Assembly (NCBI GenBank): GCA_020851555.1
Contig: JADZCM010000001.1
Coordinates: forward strand, 178,344 to 242,343
Direction: 5' to 3'
Origin: Bryobacterales bacterium
GTDB taxonomy: Bacteria; Acidobacteriota; Terriglobia; Bryobacterales; Bryobacteraceae
DNA length: 64,000 bases
The notes under the pieces were generated by a model. The model ran no database searches, was not told the origin of the DNA, and worked only from the letters and a program-made list of their open reading frames with translations. The translations under genes and the position numbers were made by a program. Position 1 is the first letter of the stretch; each line of letters begins with the position of its first letter. Positions 1-9,051 of the stretch are shown piece by piece.

Positions 1-1170
1 CACCACCTCGCCGCGCAATTCCAGGATCAGCTTGGGGAGGTCGATCTTCACCGGGCAGACTTCCGCGCACGCCCCGCAGAGACTGGAGGCGAACGGCAGC
101 CAGGGGTCGTGCGCGATGCCCAGGAACTGCGGGCTGATGACCGTCCCGATGGGCCCGGAGTAAACCCAGGGGTAATTGTGGCCGCCGATCTTGCGGTACA
201 CCGGGCAATGGTTCAGGCATGCGCCGCAGCGGATGCAGTAGAGCGACTGGCGCTTCTCCCGGTCCGCAAGGAGGCGGCTGCGGCCGTTGTCGAGCAGCAA
301 AACGTAGAACTCCCCGGGGCCGTCGGCTTCGTTCGCCCGCCTGGGGCCGGCCAGAAAAGAGGTATAGACCGTGAGGGGCTGCCCCGTGGCGCTCCGGCCC
401 AGCAACTTCAGGAACACGGCCAGGTCCTGCGCGCGAGGGATCAGTTTCTCGATGCCGGCGACGGCCACGTGGACCCGGGGCAGCGTCGTACACATGCGGC
501 CGTTGCCTTCGTTGGTCACCAGCACCACGGCTCCGGAGTCCGCCACCAGGAAGTTGGCGCCGGAGATGCCGATGTCGGCGGCCAGGAACTTCTCGCGCAG
601 CACCCGGCGGGCGATCTTGGTCTGGTTCTCCGGGACCGTCTCCCGCTCCACGCCCAGCGTGCGGGTGAACAGATCGGCGACGTCGTAGCGCGTCAGGTTC
701 AGGGCGGGCGCCACGATGTGGTAGGGCCGGGAGCGCGCCAACTGCACGATGAACTCGCCGAGGTCGCTCTCGACGGCCTCCAGTCCGTGCTGCTGGAGGT
801 GCTCGTTCAGCCCGATCTCCTCGGTGGTCATCGACTTGACCTTGGTCAACAGCCGGGCGTCCTTCTCGCGGGCGAGTTTCACCAGGAACTCCGCCGCTTC
901 GCCGGCGTCCCTGCACCAGACCACCCGGCCGCCGCGCGCCTCCACGTTGGATTCAAACTGCTCCAGGTAGTAGTCCAGATTCTCGATGGCGAGCTTCTTC
1001 AGGGCGCCGGCCCGCTCGCGCAGTTCCTGGTAGTCGGGCAGAACGTCCGGACGGATGGTGGCGAGGCGCTTCTCCATGAGGCGTCCGGTGGCCGAGTAGA
1101 TGGCGTCCTGGAGGCCGGAATCCGCCAGGGTTTCCCGGAACTGCGCATGCGGGGCGGTGGACATTTCCAT
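1..1170 (-). CDS. lutB: LutB-type lactate utilisation iron-sulfur protein, 3' end beyond window
   Basis: This is the iron-sulfur subunit of the LutABC L-lactate oxidation system, which passes electrons from lactate into the respiratory chain. The first 390 codons are inside the window and the frame stays open to base 1. Near the visible end are two ferredoxin-like clusters, a CIRCGACLNHCP motif and a CGACAEVCPVKIDLPK motif, as expected for two 4Fe-4S centres. The middle carries the LutB/LutC-like (LUD) fold, with a segment reading ISGANFLVADSGAVVLVTNEGN. Family members are about 470 residues, so roughly 80 are missing. The ATG at 1168-1170 lies 4 bases after the lutA stop, so the two genes are one operon. 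lutC would be expected beyond the left edge. The identification is firm; the end is unseen. Confidence 0.9.
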   Translation of the reverse strand, partial: MEMSTAPHAQFRETLADSGLQDAIYSATGRLMEKRLATIRPDVLPDYQELRERAGALKKLAIENLDYYLEQFESNVEARGGRVVWCRDAGEAAEFLVKLAREKDARLLTKVKSMTTEEIGLNEHLQQHGLEAVESDLGEFIVQLARSRPYHIVAPALNLTRYDVADLFTRTLGVERETVPENQTKIARRVLREKFLAADIGISGANFLVADSGAVVLVTNEGNGRMCTTLPRVHVAVAGIEKLIPRAQDLAVFLKLLGRSATGQPLTVYTSFLAGPRRANEADGPGEFYVLLLDNGRSRLLADREKRQSLYCIRCGACLNHCPVYRKIGGHNYPWVYSGPIGTVISPQFLGIAHDPWLPFASSLCGACAEVCPVKIDLPKLILELRGEVV

Positions 1171-1174
1171 GGGC

Positions 1175-1900
1175 TTAGTGCGCGGCCAGAACCTGGGCCA
1201 GGTGCAGGGCGCGGATAGGCAGGCCGTCCCGCGAGAGCGCGCCGCGCAACTGTAGCAGGCAACTGGCGTCGACACCGACCACGGCATCGGCGCCTGTCTT
1301 GACGATGGATTCGATCTTGGTCCGGGACATCCCGCCGGAGATGGAAGGGAACTTCACCGAGAAGGTGCCGCCGAAACCGCAGCATTCCTCCGGTATGTCC
1401 ATTTCACGCAGGGTGAGGCCCTGGACGCGCCCCAGAAGCCGCCGCGGGCCTTCCTTGATTCCCAGTTCGCGCAGGCCGTGGCAACTGTCGTGGAAGGTCA
1501 CCACCCCGTCGTAGCGTGCGCCTACGTCCTCGACGCCAGCCACCTCGAGCAGGAACTTGCTGAACTCCCAGACGCGCGGTTTCAGGCGCCGCACCGCTTC
1601 CAGCCGGGCGGGATCCCTGGCGAAGAGCTCATCATAGTGGTGCGTGATCATCGAAGCGCAGGAACCGGAGGGCACGACGACGTAGTCCGCGCCGGCCAGC
1701 ACCTCCAGACAATGGCAGGCTACCTCACGCGCCTCGTCCCGGTATCCCGTATTGAAAGCGGGCTGGCCGCAACAGGTCTGCTTCTCGGGGAAGTCGACCG
1801 TGTACCCTATGCGCTCCAGGACATCGGCCGCCGCCAGCCCCACCTCGGGAAAAAGCTGGTCCACGATGCAGGTGACGAAGAGCGAGACGCGAGCCGGCAT
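1175..1900 (-). CDS. lutA: LutA-type (CCG domain) lactate utilisation protein
   Basis: This is the CCG-domain subunit of the LutABC lactate oxidation complex, related to the GlpC and heterodisulfide reductase B families. The 241-residue product begins MPARVSLFVTC and has the two diagnostic cysteine motifs, CCGQPAFNTGY (residues 43-53) and CCGFGGTFSVKFP (from residue 173). Each of these in relatives helps bind a cubane or non-cubane cluster. Further cysteines occur in the SGSCASM and HDSCHGLREL segments. The frame is open further upstream, to 1999, but that extension is arginine- and proline-rich and unlike the family, so the ATG at 1898-1900 is preferred. It is directly followed by lutB and preceded by a 140-base gap to skp, so it probably starts its own transcript. 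Confidence 0.92.
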   Translation of the reverse strand: MPARVSLFVTCIVDQLFPEVGLAAADVLERIGYTVDFPEKQTCCGQPAFNTGYRDEAREVACHCLEVLAGADYVVVPSGSCASMITHHYDELFARDPARLEAVRRLKPRVWEFSKFLLEVAGVEDVGARYDGVVTFHDSCHGLRELGIKEGPRRLLGRVQGLTLREMDIPEECCGFGGTFSVKFPSISGGMSRTKIESIVKTGADAVVGVDASCLLQLRGALSRDGLPIRALHLAQVLAAH

Positions 1901-2042
1901 GAATAGGAGATTGTACCACCGCCGTGCAGCGCGGCAGGCGTAAGGCGGACCCTCGCTCAGACGGCGCGCGGCGGGATTCGGACGCCCGCCCCTCAGCACC
2001 CGCCGTCAGGCGCGGCCGTTCAATGGAAGCGGCGGGACAAGG

Positions 2043-2672
2043 CTACTTGGCCGGCGCGGCGGCGGGAGGCCTTGCCGGGACGACGGGCGTAGAGGCCGGG
2101 GCGCTCGCGGGTTTCGCGGCCGCGGGCTTGGCGGCCGCCACCGGAGCGTTCTTGTCGTACAGGGCGATGATGTCGTTGGTCACGTCTATGGTGTTGCTGA
2201 TGTAAACCACCGGCGACTGTTCGGAGCTGATGTCCAGAATCACGGCGTAGGCATTGTCCCGCGCGTACTTGTCGATCACCACCTGCATCTTCTCGAAGAG
2301 GCCCTGCTGGATGCGGTCAAGATCCGCCTGGAAATCGGTTGCGGCGTCTTCCTGATCGCGATTCCACTGCTTGGTCTTGGTGTCGATGTCGCGCGCCAGC
2401 GTGTTCTTCGCCTCGTCGCTCATCGTGTTGCTGCCGCGGCTCAGTTGATCGCGCAGGGACTGAATCTCGTTCTGCTTCTTCTCCAAATCCTTGCGCACCG
2501 GATCGTAGCGCCGCTGGAGTTCCGAGCCCGCCTTCTGCCCCTCCTGCGTGTTCTCCATGGCAGCCCGCAGGTTGATGACGCCGATCTTGGTCGGCGGGGC
2601 CGACGATTGTCCGAAAGCCAGGGTGGCGAGTCCCAGGACGAGGATCGCGGAAAGCAGCATCGGTCTGGTCAC
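2043..2672 (-). CDS. skp: OmpH/Skp family periplasmic chaperone
   Basis: Skp-type chaperones hold unfolded outer-membrane proteins in the periplasm and pass them to the BAM machine. The product is about 209 residues: signal peptide (MLLSAILVLGLATLAFGQ), a beta strand reading KIGVINLRAAM, then long charged helices (about residues 55-125) that would form the tentacle coiled coil, and a second strand element (YAVILDISSEQSPVVYIS). The C-terminal 35 residues are an Ala/Pro/Lys low-complexity tail. The best start is a GTG at 2670-2672, because AGGAG lies 8 bases before it and it puts an Arg in front of the hydrophobic core; the ATG at 2660 is the alternative. It follows bamA by 54 bases in the same direction, the classical bamA-skp arrangement. 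Confidence 0.9.
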   Translation of the reverse strand: MTRPMLLSAILVLGLATLAFGQSSAPPTKIGVINLRAAMENTQEGQKAGSELQRRYDPVRKDLEKKQNEIQSLRDQLSRGSNTMSDEAKNTLARDIDTKTKQWNRDQEDAATDFQADLDRIQQGLFEKMQVVIDKYARDNAYAVILDISSEQSPVVYISNTIDVTNDIIALYDKNAPVAAAKPAAAKPASAPASTPVVPARPPAAAPAK

Positions 2673-2726
2673 GAATAAGCTCCTAAGTCGAATCTTCTTA
2701 ATAGAATAGCATGCTGGCCGCATCCC

Positions 2727-5720
2727 TCAGAACGTGCGGCCGATGGTGAAGCGGATGGTCCTGCTCTTCTCCAGCCAGGGGAAAGGCTGGCCGTAGCTGG
2801 TGACGGCGTTGATGAACGTCGCCTGGTTCGGGAAGAAGGAACGGTCGGCGACGATCGGCGGCTGGACGACCTGAAACACGCGTGTCGGGTTGTAAGCCCA
2901 ATACAGCCGGAACGGCGCGTTGACCACCGGCATCATCACCTGAAACTCGATCCCCGTGGAGGTGCGCATCTTCTGCAAGCCCGGCGCGATAATCGCACGG
3001 CCGTCGAAACCCGCCTGCGGGAACTGGCGGTTGAGATCGCCGATCCGGTCTGGTGTCAGCGTCAACTGATTGGGGCGCAGGATTTTGTTGACGCCGGCGT
3101 CAAAAAAGAGCGCCAGGTTCACCGGGCCCACCAGCGGGATCCGGTATTCGAAGTTCCCGACGGCCTGCGTGTCGCCGCCCGCCATCGTGAGCTGGTAGGT
3201 GGGGATGGTCTGGTACACGGCGTGGTACTCCGGTTTGCCGTCGACGATGACCTTCTGCGTCCGCGCCGAACCGTCGTCGTTCAGCACGTTGATGGACGCC
3301 ACGCTGGGCACGAAGACCCACGGAGTGATCCCCCAGATTTCAAACCCGCGCACGTCCTGCTCTCCTCCCATGTAGAAACGGTTGAAGGGAGGCGCCAGTT
3401 TGCCGCCGTAGCCGGTGAGAAAACTCACCATCCCCCGCATCCCGATCACATGGTTGGCCCAGAAGCCCCTGCGGAAATAGGTCGTGCTGAATGTGGGCCG
3501 GATCAAGTTGACGTTCCCGCCCAGAGGTCCTCCGGCGTACTCGACCGAGAAGAAGAAGCTCTTTCCGCGGCTGGGCGTGATCGGGTGGTCCACCGTGTTG
3601 TACGTGTAAGAGGGGATGACCTTGCTGGTGCGGATGCCGGTGAGCGAGTTGGGACCGGCGATGGCCTGCTGGAAGTTCAGATAGTCGAAGTAGTTCTTGG
3701 CCGCGTTGGTCAGCACCGTGATGTTCGAGATGTCGTAGCCGTAAGTCAGCCCGATGCGGGCGAAGGTTCTCCTCAGCGGGTAACTGGTGAAGACGGTGAA
3801 GCCGCGGCCGTTGGAAACGTAGTTCAGCAGGTTCTGGGTCCCCAGCGAGCTGTACAGGGGCAGCAGGTTGCGCCCCGACAGGAGCGATACTTCGCGTCCC
3901 TGGTCGAAGTTGAAGCGCTGCATGTAAATGGTGAAGCCCGTGCTGATGGGGCGGTCGAACAGGTAGGGCTCCGTGAAGCCCAGCGTCGCGCTGCGGATGC
4001 GGTCCCCGAACTGCGTCTCGACACTGAGGGTCTCGCCCAGCCCCAGGAAGTTATTGGTCGAGTAGTTGAAGCCGATGAAGCTGCCCGCGATGCCCGAAAC
4101 CCCTCCCTGCAAACCTATGGAGTTCTTGCCGCGCTCCTTGACTTTGAGCGTGATGTCCACGGTGCTGTTGCGCGTGTCGCGCTTGATGTCCGCGGCCTCC
4201 TTTTCTTTCAACGCCTCGAAGTAGCCGAGCTGGTTAAGCCGCAGAATGCTCAGCTCCCACATGCGCGAGCTGAACATGTCGCCTTCATCAATGAGCAGTT
4301 CGCGGCGGATGACCTTGTCGCGCGTCGTCGTGTTGCCGGAAAAGTCGATGCGCCGCACGAAGAACTGCTTGCCCTCATCCACATTGATCGTAAGATCCAG
4401 CTTGTTCGTGTTGGGGATCAGGTCGAAGCTGGGCTCGGGGACGAAATCGATGTAGCCGAAGCTGCCGTAGTACTTCTGGAACTCTTCCAGACCCTTGCGC
4501 AGCTTCTCGGTGGAGAAGTATTCGCCGGGCTGCATCCGGAAGATGCCGGTGGTGATGAAGTCAGTGGTCCGGAAGACTTTGACTCCGGTGTAGTTCACCT
4601 TGTTCAGAACGTAGCGGCGGCCTTCTTCCACCTGGATCGAGACGTCGGCCCGCTTGCCCGGGCGGTTCAGGAATAAAGGAGGCACCCGGAACTTCCCGCC
4701 GCCCACGTCGCGGATCTGGACCTTGTGGTCGAGCGCCCTGGCCGTGAAGTAGCCGCGCCGCTGGTAGAAGTCGCGCAGCAGTTCCATGTCCATGTCCAGC
4801 TTGGTCGAGTCGTAGGCCTTGGTGAAGATGTTCTCAAGGAAGATGGAGTAGGGCACGCCGATCGGACGGAGGCCCCGCATGGAGCGTATGACGGTGCGGT
4901 CCTTGTAGGACGGGTTCCCCTCGATGTCGATCTTGCCGACCTTGACCTTCGCGCCCTCGTTCACGTGGAAGGCGATGGCGAGAGAGGATGGGGGAAGCTG
5001 GCGGATCTCCGGAGTGACCTCCGCGAACTGCCGGCCGCGTTCCGCGAGGAATTCCTGGAGCACGACCCGGGCGCGCTGGACCTTGCTCGGGTCGTACATC
5101 GACTCGATGCTGAGACCCACGCGGCGCTCCTTGAAACGGTCCAGAATCTCGGAGATGGTGATGGACTTGATGCCGGGGTAGGTGATGGACCGGACCACCT
5201 GCCGCTCGGTGAGCATGAACCGCAGGATCTGCCCCGTGGCGCCGGGCTCCAGTTCCACGCGGATGTCATCGTAGCGGCCGGTGTTCCAAAGGGCCATGAA
5301 GTCGCGGCGCAGGCTGTCGGGGTCGATCTTGTCGCCCCGCTTGGTGAAGATCATGGCGCGCAGGGTATCCTGCGGCACGCGCCGTGCGCCCCGGAATTCG
5401 ATCGCCTCGATCACGTCCTCCGCCGCCGGCTTGGCGGCCTCGGGGCGCGGCGCCGCGGGCGGCTGCTCGAAGGGGGAGGGCGCCTGCTTGGCCGGTTCCG
5501 GTTCGGCGGGAGTTTCGGGCTTCGCCGGCGGGGCCGGGGGGCGCGCCGGCTCGAACGGACTCTGCCCCTGCGAGGACGGAGCCTGCTGGGATGAAGGACG
5601 CGCCGGCTCAAACGGGTTCTGCTTGGCGGGCGCAGGATCCTGCTGCGCGAACGCGGCCGTGGCCGCCACTCCCAGGCAGACAAGCGCCCATCCCAGGCCG
5701 GAGAGCCTGACACAACTCAT
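2727..5720 (-). CDS. bamA: Outer-membrane protein assembly factor BamA
   Basis: BamA is the central pore of the machine that folds and inserts beta-barrel proteins into the outer membrane. The product is about 997 residues, longer than the roughly 800 of enterobacterial BamA. After a signal peptide (cleavage near AFAQ, residue 26) comes a proline-rich stretch to about residue 102. POTRA domains follow, starting at VIEAIEFRGARRVPQDTL, and a C-terminal barrel ends in phenylalanine (FTIGRTF), the usual C-terminal barrel signature. The proline-rich stretch repeats PFEPARP at residues 36-42 and 55-61 and PFEQPP near 83. An in-frame GTG lies at 5741; the ATG at 5718-5720 with an upstream AAAGGAA is preferred. 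skp follows downstream. Confidence 0.95.
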   Translation of the reverse strand: MSCVRLSGLGWALVCLGVAATAAFAQQDPAPAKQNPFEPARPSSQQAPSSQGQSPFEPARPPAPPAKPETPAEPEPAKQAPSPFEQPPAAPRPEAAKPAAEDVIEAIEFRGARRVPQDTLRAMIFTKRGDKIDPDSLRRDFMALWNTGRYDDIRVELEPGATGQILRFMLTERQVVRSITYPGIKSITISEILDRFKERRVGLSIESMYDPSKVQRARVVLQEFLAERGRQFAEVTPEIRQLPPSSLAIAFHVNEGAKVKVGKIDIEGNPSYKDRTVIRSMRGLRPIGVPYSIFLENIFTKAYDSTKLDMDMELLRDFYQRRGYFTARALDHKVQIRDVGGGKFRVPPLFLNRPGKRADVSIQVEEGRRYVLNKVNYTGVKVFRTTDFITTGIFRMQPGEYFSTEKLRKGLEEFQKYYGSFGYIDFVPEPSFDLIPNTNKLDLTINVDEGKQFFVRRIDFSGNTTTRDKVIRRELLIDEGDMFSSRMWELSILRLNQLGYFEALKEKEAADIKRDTRNSTVDITLKVKERGKNSIGLQGGVSGIAGSFIGFNYSTNNFLGLGETLSVETQFGDRIRSATLGFTEPYLFDRPISTGFTIYMQRFNFDQGREVSLLSGRNLLPLYSSLGTQNLLNYVSNGRGFTVFTSYPLRRTFARIGLTYGYDISNITVLTNAAKNYFDYLNFQQAIAGPNSLTGIRTSKVIPSYTYNTVDHPITPSRGKSFFFSVEYAGGPLGGNVNLIRPTFSTTYFRRGFWANHVIGMRGMVSFLTGYGGKLAPPFNRFYMGGEQDVRGFEIWGITPWVFVPSVASINVLNDDGSARTQKVIVDGKPEYHAVYQTIPTYQLTMAGGDTQAVGNFEYRIPLVGPVNLALFFDAGVNKILRPNQLTLTPDRIGDLNRQFPQAGFDGRAIIAPGLQKMRTSTGIEFQVMMPVVNAPFRLYWAYNPTRVFQVVQPPIVADRSFFPNQATFINAVTSYGQPFPWLEKSRTIRFTIGRTF

Positions 5721-5894
5721 CAGGAGCTGGTTCCTTTCCACTCTGCGTCTAGGTAAGGACGCACGGGAGCATTTTGCCGTTTCACGGGTGATTCTCGAGC
5801 CAGCGAAGACTGCGAAGATAACATTCTATCGCGAACCGGCCGGCGAAGAAAAAGCACGGCAGGGCTGAACCCCTGTGTCCGGAGACCGCGGCTC

Positions 5895-6374
5895 TCATCC
5901 CAGCGAACGGCGGATCCGGGGGTACAGCCCCAGGAGCAAGCCAAACAACAGATGCGAGAAGACCAGCGACTTGCGCGGCGCGACAGCCAGGTAGCGGCCC
6001 AGCCCGGCGCGAGGCAGAAGAACCTCGAACACCACGTAGTACCAGGACAATGCCGCCAGCGGGCCGAGCAGCGCGACGCGCCGCAATGCCCAGGTGTGCC
6101 GCATCGCGAGTCCGAAGAACAGTCCGCCCATTCCGCCCGAGAAGACCACCAGTGAGAGCCCCGCGGCGGCGGCCGTCAGACTGTGCCGGTACAGATCCCG
6201 GCCGAAAAGGGCCGTGGCCATCCTCACGGGTACGGCCCAGGCGGCCTCGCCGGCCGCGAGCGAGCCGAGCGCATAATACGCAACGACGGCCAGTCCGGCC
6301 AGCACCCCGGTTTGCAGTCCCGCCAGAATCGTCGCCGCCGTGTCTGTCCCCAGAGGAAGCCAGGTATCTCTCAT
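5895..6374 (-). CDS. Hypothetical multi-pass membrane protein
   Basis: I do not recognise this 159-residue protein. It is strongly hydrophobic, with about four predicted membrane segments: near residues 13-40, 65-90, 98-118 and 138-152. The last is a leucine-rich LLFGLLLGLY segment, and a short basic tail (RIRRSLG) follows. The loops are short. The start ATG at 6372-6374 has no strong ribosome binding site. It lies 105 bases downstream of the tyrosine kinase gene on the same strand, so it may be the last gene of the exopolysaccharide operon. A role in polysaccharide export or anchoring is only a guess from position. Hydrophobicity and consistent GC-rich third positions make it likely to be real. 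Confidence 0.6.
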   Translation of the reverse strand: MRDTWLPLGTDTAATILAGLQTGVLAGLAVVAYYALGSLAAGEAAWAVPVRMATALFGRDLYRHSLTAAAAGLSLVVFSGGMGGLFFGLAMRHTWALRRVALLGPLAALSWYYVVFEVLLPRAGLGRYLAVAPRKSLVFSHLLFGLLLGLYPRIRRSLG

Positions 6375-6479
6375 CGGGTGGGCGCCTGAGACGCAGCCGG
6401 GGTTGGCAGGAACACGAAACGCGGCCTTCCTGCCGCGAAATGGGCGTCATGGCGAAGGCCGGGGCCGCGGCCCATCGCG

Positions 6480-7340
6480 CTACCGCTCCTCTTCTTCCTC
6501 TTCAGCCCGCCACTCCCTCTTGTCCTTGTAGTAGTAGCTCGAATAGTAGTAGGTGTACTTGCTGTAGAGCTCCCCGGCCCGCGCTCCGTTGGCTACGATC
6601 CCCAGGACGTTGTTCTCGCACAGCGACTGCATCGCGCGCGTGACCGAGTCGATGGTCGTCACGCCGATGCGCACGACCAGAACCGTGCCGTCGGTCATGG
6701 TGGCCAGCAGGTTGGCGTCGGCGGCGAACAGCAGCGGCGGGCTGTCCAGCAACACCCAGTTGAAGATGGAGGGCAGTTGTTCGAGCAGAGTCCTCGTCTC
6801 GGTCAGGTTCAGCATCTCCAGGGGATTCGACACCGCGGTTCCCGCCGTCATCAGGTACAGGTTCGTCCCCGCGATCCTGCGAACTACGTCGGCAAGGCCC
6901 GCCTGCCCCGCCAGGAAGTCCGTTGCGCCCGGCGTCCGCTCGATCTGGAAGATGTTGTGCAGCACGGGCCGGCGAAAGTCGAAGTCCGCCAGCAGCGTGG
7001 GGTTATCCGTCAGTTGCGCTTCCGCCAGGGCCAGATTCACCACCGTGAACGACTTCCCTTCGGCGGGACAGGGACTGGTCAGCACGACCGAGTGCAGCGG
7101 CTGGAGTTTCTGGAGATGGTTCAGACGGGTCCGCAGGGTCCTGAACTCCTCGCTGTGCGCGTCGCGAGAGCGGGTGGGGTCGATCACGAAGAAATCGGGC
7201 GCGGGCGTGTACGGGATCTCCGGCGCCGCCGACAGCAGGTCCTCCAGGCCGGGGATGATGCGCACCGGGGGTCTCCTGGGGCGCTCCCCGCCTTCCCCAC
7301 CCTGCTCCGCCCTGCGCAATGCATCGTAGATCCGGCTCAT
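6480..7340 (-). CDS. BY-kinase (CpsD/CapB/Wzc-C type tyrosine autokinase)
   Basis: This is a bacterial tyrosine kinase of the P-loop ATPase type that works with a Wzz-like membrane partner to regulate exopolysaccharide polymerisation and export. All three signature motifs are present: Walker A (SPCPAEGKS, residues 89-97), Walker A' (LLADFDFRRP, 116-125) and Walker B (WVLLDSPP, 195-202). A tyrosine cluster with eight Tyr at residues 259-271 is the expected autophosphorylation tail, followed by an unusual run of glutamates at the C terminus. It lacks membrane segments, so it is the detached cytoplasmic half. An AGGAGGTTCT-like ribosome site (GGAGG) precedes the ATG at 7338-7340. The wzz-like gene ends 20 bases upstream. 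Confidence 0.9.
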   Translation of the reverse strand: MSRIYDALRRAEQGGEGGERPRRPPVRIIPGLEDLLSAAPEIPYTPAPDFFVIDPTRSRDAHSEEFRTLRTRLNHLQKLQPLHSVVLTSPCPAEGKSFTVVNLALAEAQLTDNPTLLADFDFRRPVLHNIFQIERTPGATDFLAGQAGLADVVRRIAGTNLYLMTAGTAVSNPLEMLNLTETRTLLEQLPSIFNWVLLDSPPLLFAADANLLATMTDGTVLVVRIGVTTIDSVTRAMQSLCENNVLGIVANGARAGELYSKYTYYYSSYYYKDKREWRAEEEEEER

Positions 7341-7360
7341 AGAACCTCCAACAACGGGCG

Positions 7361-9016
7361 CTACGCGCCCCGGGTGTAGTAGTAGTAGACGGAGCCCAGC
7401 ATCAGCAGGAAACCCGCAATGCAGGCGCTGGACCAGGCCACCCAGGCCAGGCGGCGTTTCCTCTGTACCATCACGTCATTCTCCACGAGCGGCACGCTGC
7501 CCAGCACGGGCAGGCCCGTGTACGCTCTGACGTCCTTGAGATTCTTCAGCGACGTGTCCTTCACCTCCCGCGCACCGGCCAGGACAAAGCCGAGGGCCAG
7601 GCCGATGGCCGAGCCGATCACGACCACCATCGGCCGGTTAGGCTCCGACGGCGACTGCGGCAGGGACGCCTGCTCCAGCACCTCCAGCAGTTCACCTTGC
7701 TTGCGGGTCTCCAGTTCCGTGGCCATCGACGACTGGCTGCTCTTCATCGTGAGATCTTCATACTGCTGCTTCGCGATCTGGTAGTCGCGCGTGAGTTGCG
7801 CATAGTCCCGCTCGCTGATGGGGCTGGCCTCGATGCGGTCCGTGTATAGTTTGATCTGCTTGTTGAGGCGGGCCTGCTCCTCCACGATGCGCTCGATTTC
7901 CATCTCTTTGGTCTGGATCGTGCTCTGGTAGCGCTCGATTTCAATCTGCGCTTGCCGCTGCTCCCGCGACGGAGCCGCAACCTCGGGTTTGGGCGCGGCG
8001 GCCGCAGCCGCCCGCTGTTCCGTTTTCAGTATCTCGTCCCGGGACTGCTTGAGGGTCGCGAGTTGGGCTTCGGCATAGCGCACATCCGGATGCGAAGGAC
8101 TGTACCTCTGGCGGAGGGCCGACAACTGGGCTTCCCCGTTCAGGATCTGCCGCTCCAGTCCGATCAGCCGCTCGTTCTTTACAGCCACTTCCATGTTGAG
8201 GGCCGGATTGGCCGGGACGGCGTCGTACTGCTCCTTGGCGACCCGGAGGCCGTTTTCCAGCAGCAACTTGTCCTGGGTCGCGCGGTTGAGCGACGCAGCG
8301 GCATTGGAAAGTTGCGCCTCCAGGGTCCTGAGGGCCGTCAGGTTGGCGGTCAGGTTTTCCGGCAACCGCCCCGAGAACTTCAACTTGTAGGCCGTCAACC
8401 GGTTTTCGATCTCGTCCAGGTTCTTCTTGGCGCCGTCCACCTGCTCCTTGAGGAAGTCCGTGGTCTGCAAGGAGTTGGTGGACCGGCTGCGGGTGGTTTC
8501 GTCCTGGAACATGGTGATGATCCGGGCCACGACCTTCTGCGCCAGATAGCGGTCTCCGTACCGGAACGAGACACGGAAAGCCGTGGAGGCGGGCCGGCCT
8601 TCGGCGGCCTCGCGCATAGTGGCAACCGCGGAGATGCGGATGTCGTTCTGCATGCCCTCGATCAGGTCCTCGTCGGGGATGCGGCCCTTCCGGCTGGGGT
8701 ACAGCCCGAACTCGTTGATCAGGGTCATGAGGTTGGAGCGGCTTCGCACCTGCTGCTCCATGGCGGCGATGCGCTGCCCCAACTGGAGGTTCACGTTGGA
8801 GGGCACGTAGCGCTCCGGCACCGTGGGAGGCACGATGCGGATGGTTCCGTCCGAAACGTAGGTGTCGGGCCACAGGAAGGCCACCACTACGGAGATCACA
8901 AGCCCCGCAAAGGCCGGACCCAGGATCCAGCCACGGTGCCTCCGGACGACATCGATGAAGTCGGTGACGTCCATCGGTCTACGGCTTACGGTGTAAGCTT
9001 CAGGGCTGGGCTGCAT
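7361..9016 (-). CDS. Wzz/GumC-type chain-length determinant protein
   Basis: This inner-membrane polysaccharide co-polymerase sets chain length and activates the tyrosine kinase encoded next to it. The 551-residue product has an N-terminal membrane segment (GWILGPAFAGLVISVVVAFLW, about residues 26-46), a long periplasmic coiled-coil region and a second segment after the proline-rich motif PQSPSEPNRP. It then has about 40 cytoplasmic residues and a third hydrophobic segment (AWSSACIAGFLLMLGSV), ending in four tyrosines (YYYYTRGA). The third segment and tyrosine end are unusual. The frame is open to 9124, but the ATG at 9014-9016 has a near-perfect AAGGAGGTG 9 bases upstream and is chosen. It sits between the wza-like and kinase genes. 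Confidence 0.9.
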   Translation of the reverse strand: MQPSPEAYTVSRRPMDVTDFIDVVRRHRGWILGPAFAGLVISVVVAFLWPDTYVSDGTIRIVPPTVPERYVPSNVNLQLGQRIAAMEQQVRSRSNLMTLINEFGLYPSRKGRIPDEDLIEGMQNDIRISAVATMREAAEGRPASTAFRVSFRYGDRYLAQKVVARIITMFQDETTRSRSTNSLQTTDFLKEQVDGAKKNLDEIENRLTAYKLKFSGRLPENLTANLTALRTLEAQLSNAAASLNRATQDKLLLENGLRVAKEQYDAVPANPALNMEVAVKNERLIGLERQILNGEAQLSALRQRYSPSHPDVRYAEAQLATLKQSRDEILKTEQRAAAAAAPKPEVAAPSREQRQAQIEIERYQSTIQTKEMEIERIVEEQARLNKQIKLYTDRIEASPISERDYAQLTRDYQIAKQQYEDLTMKSSQSSMATELETRKQGELLEVLEQASLPQSPSEPNRPMVVVIGSAIGLALGFVLAGAREVKDTSLKNLKDVRAYTGLPVLGSVPLVENDVMVQRKRRLAWVAWSSACIAGFLLMLGSVYYYYTRGA

Positions 9017-9051
9017 TGCGCGACACCTCCTTCCGGCCGCGATGATCTGTG

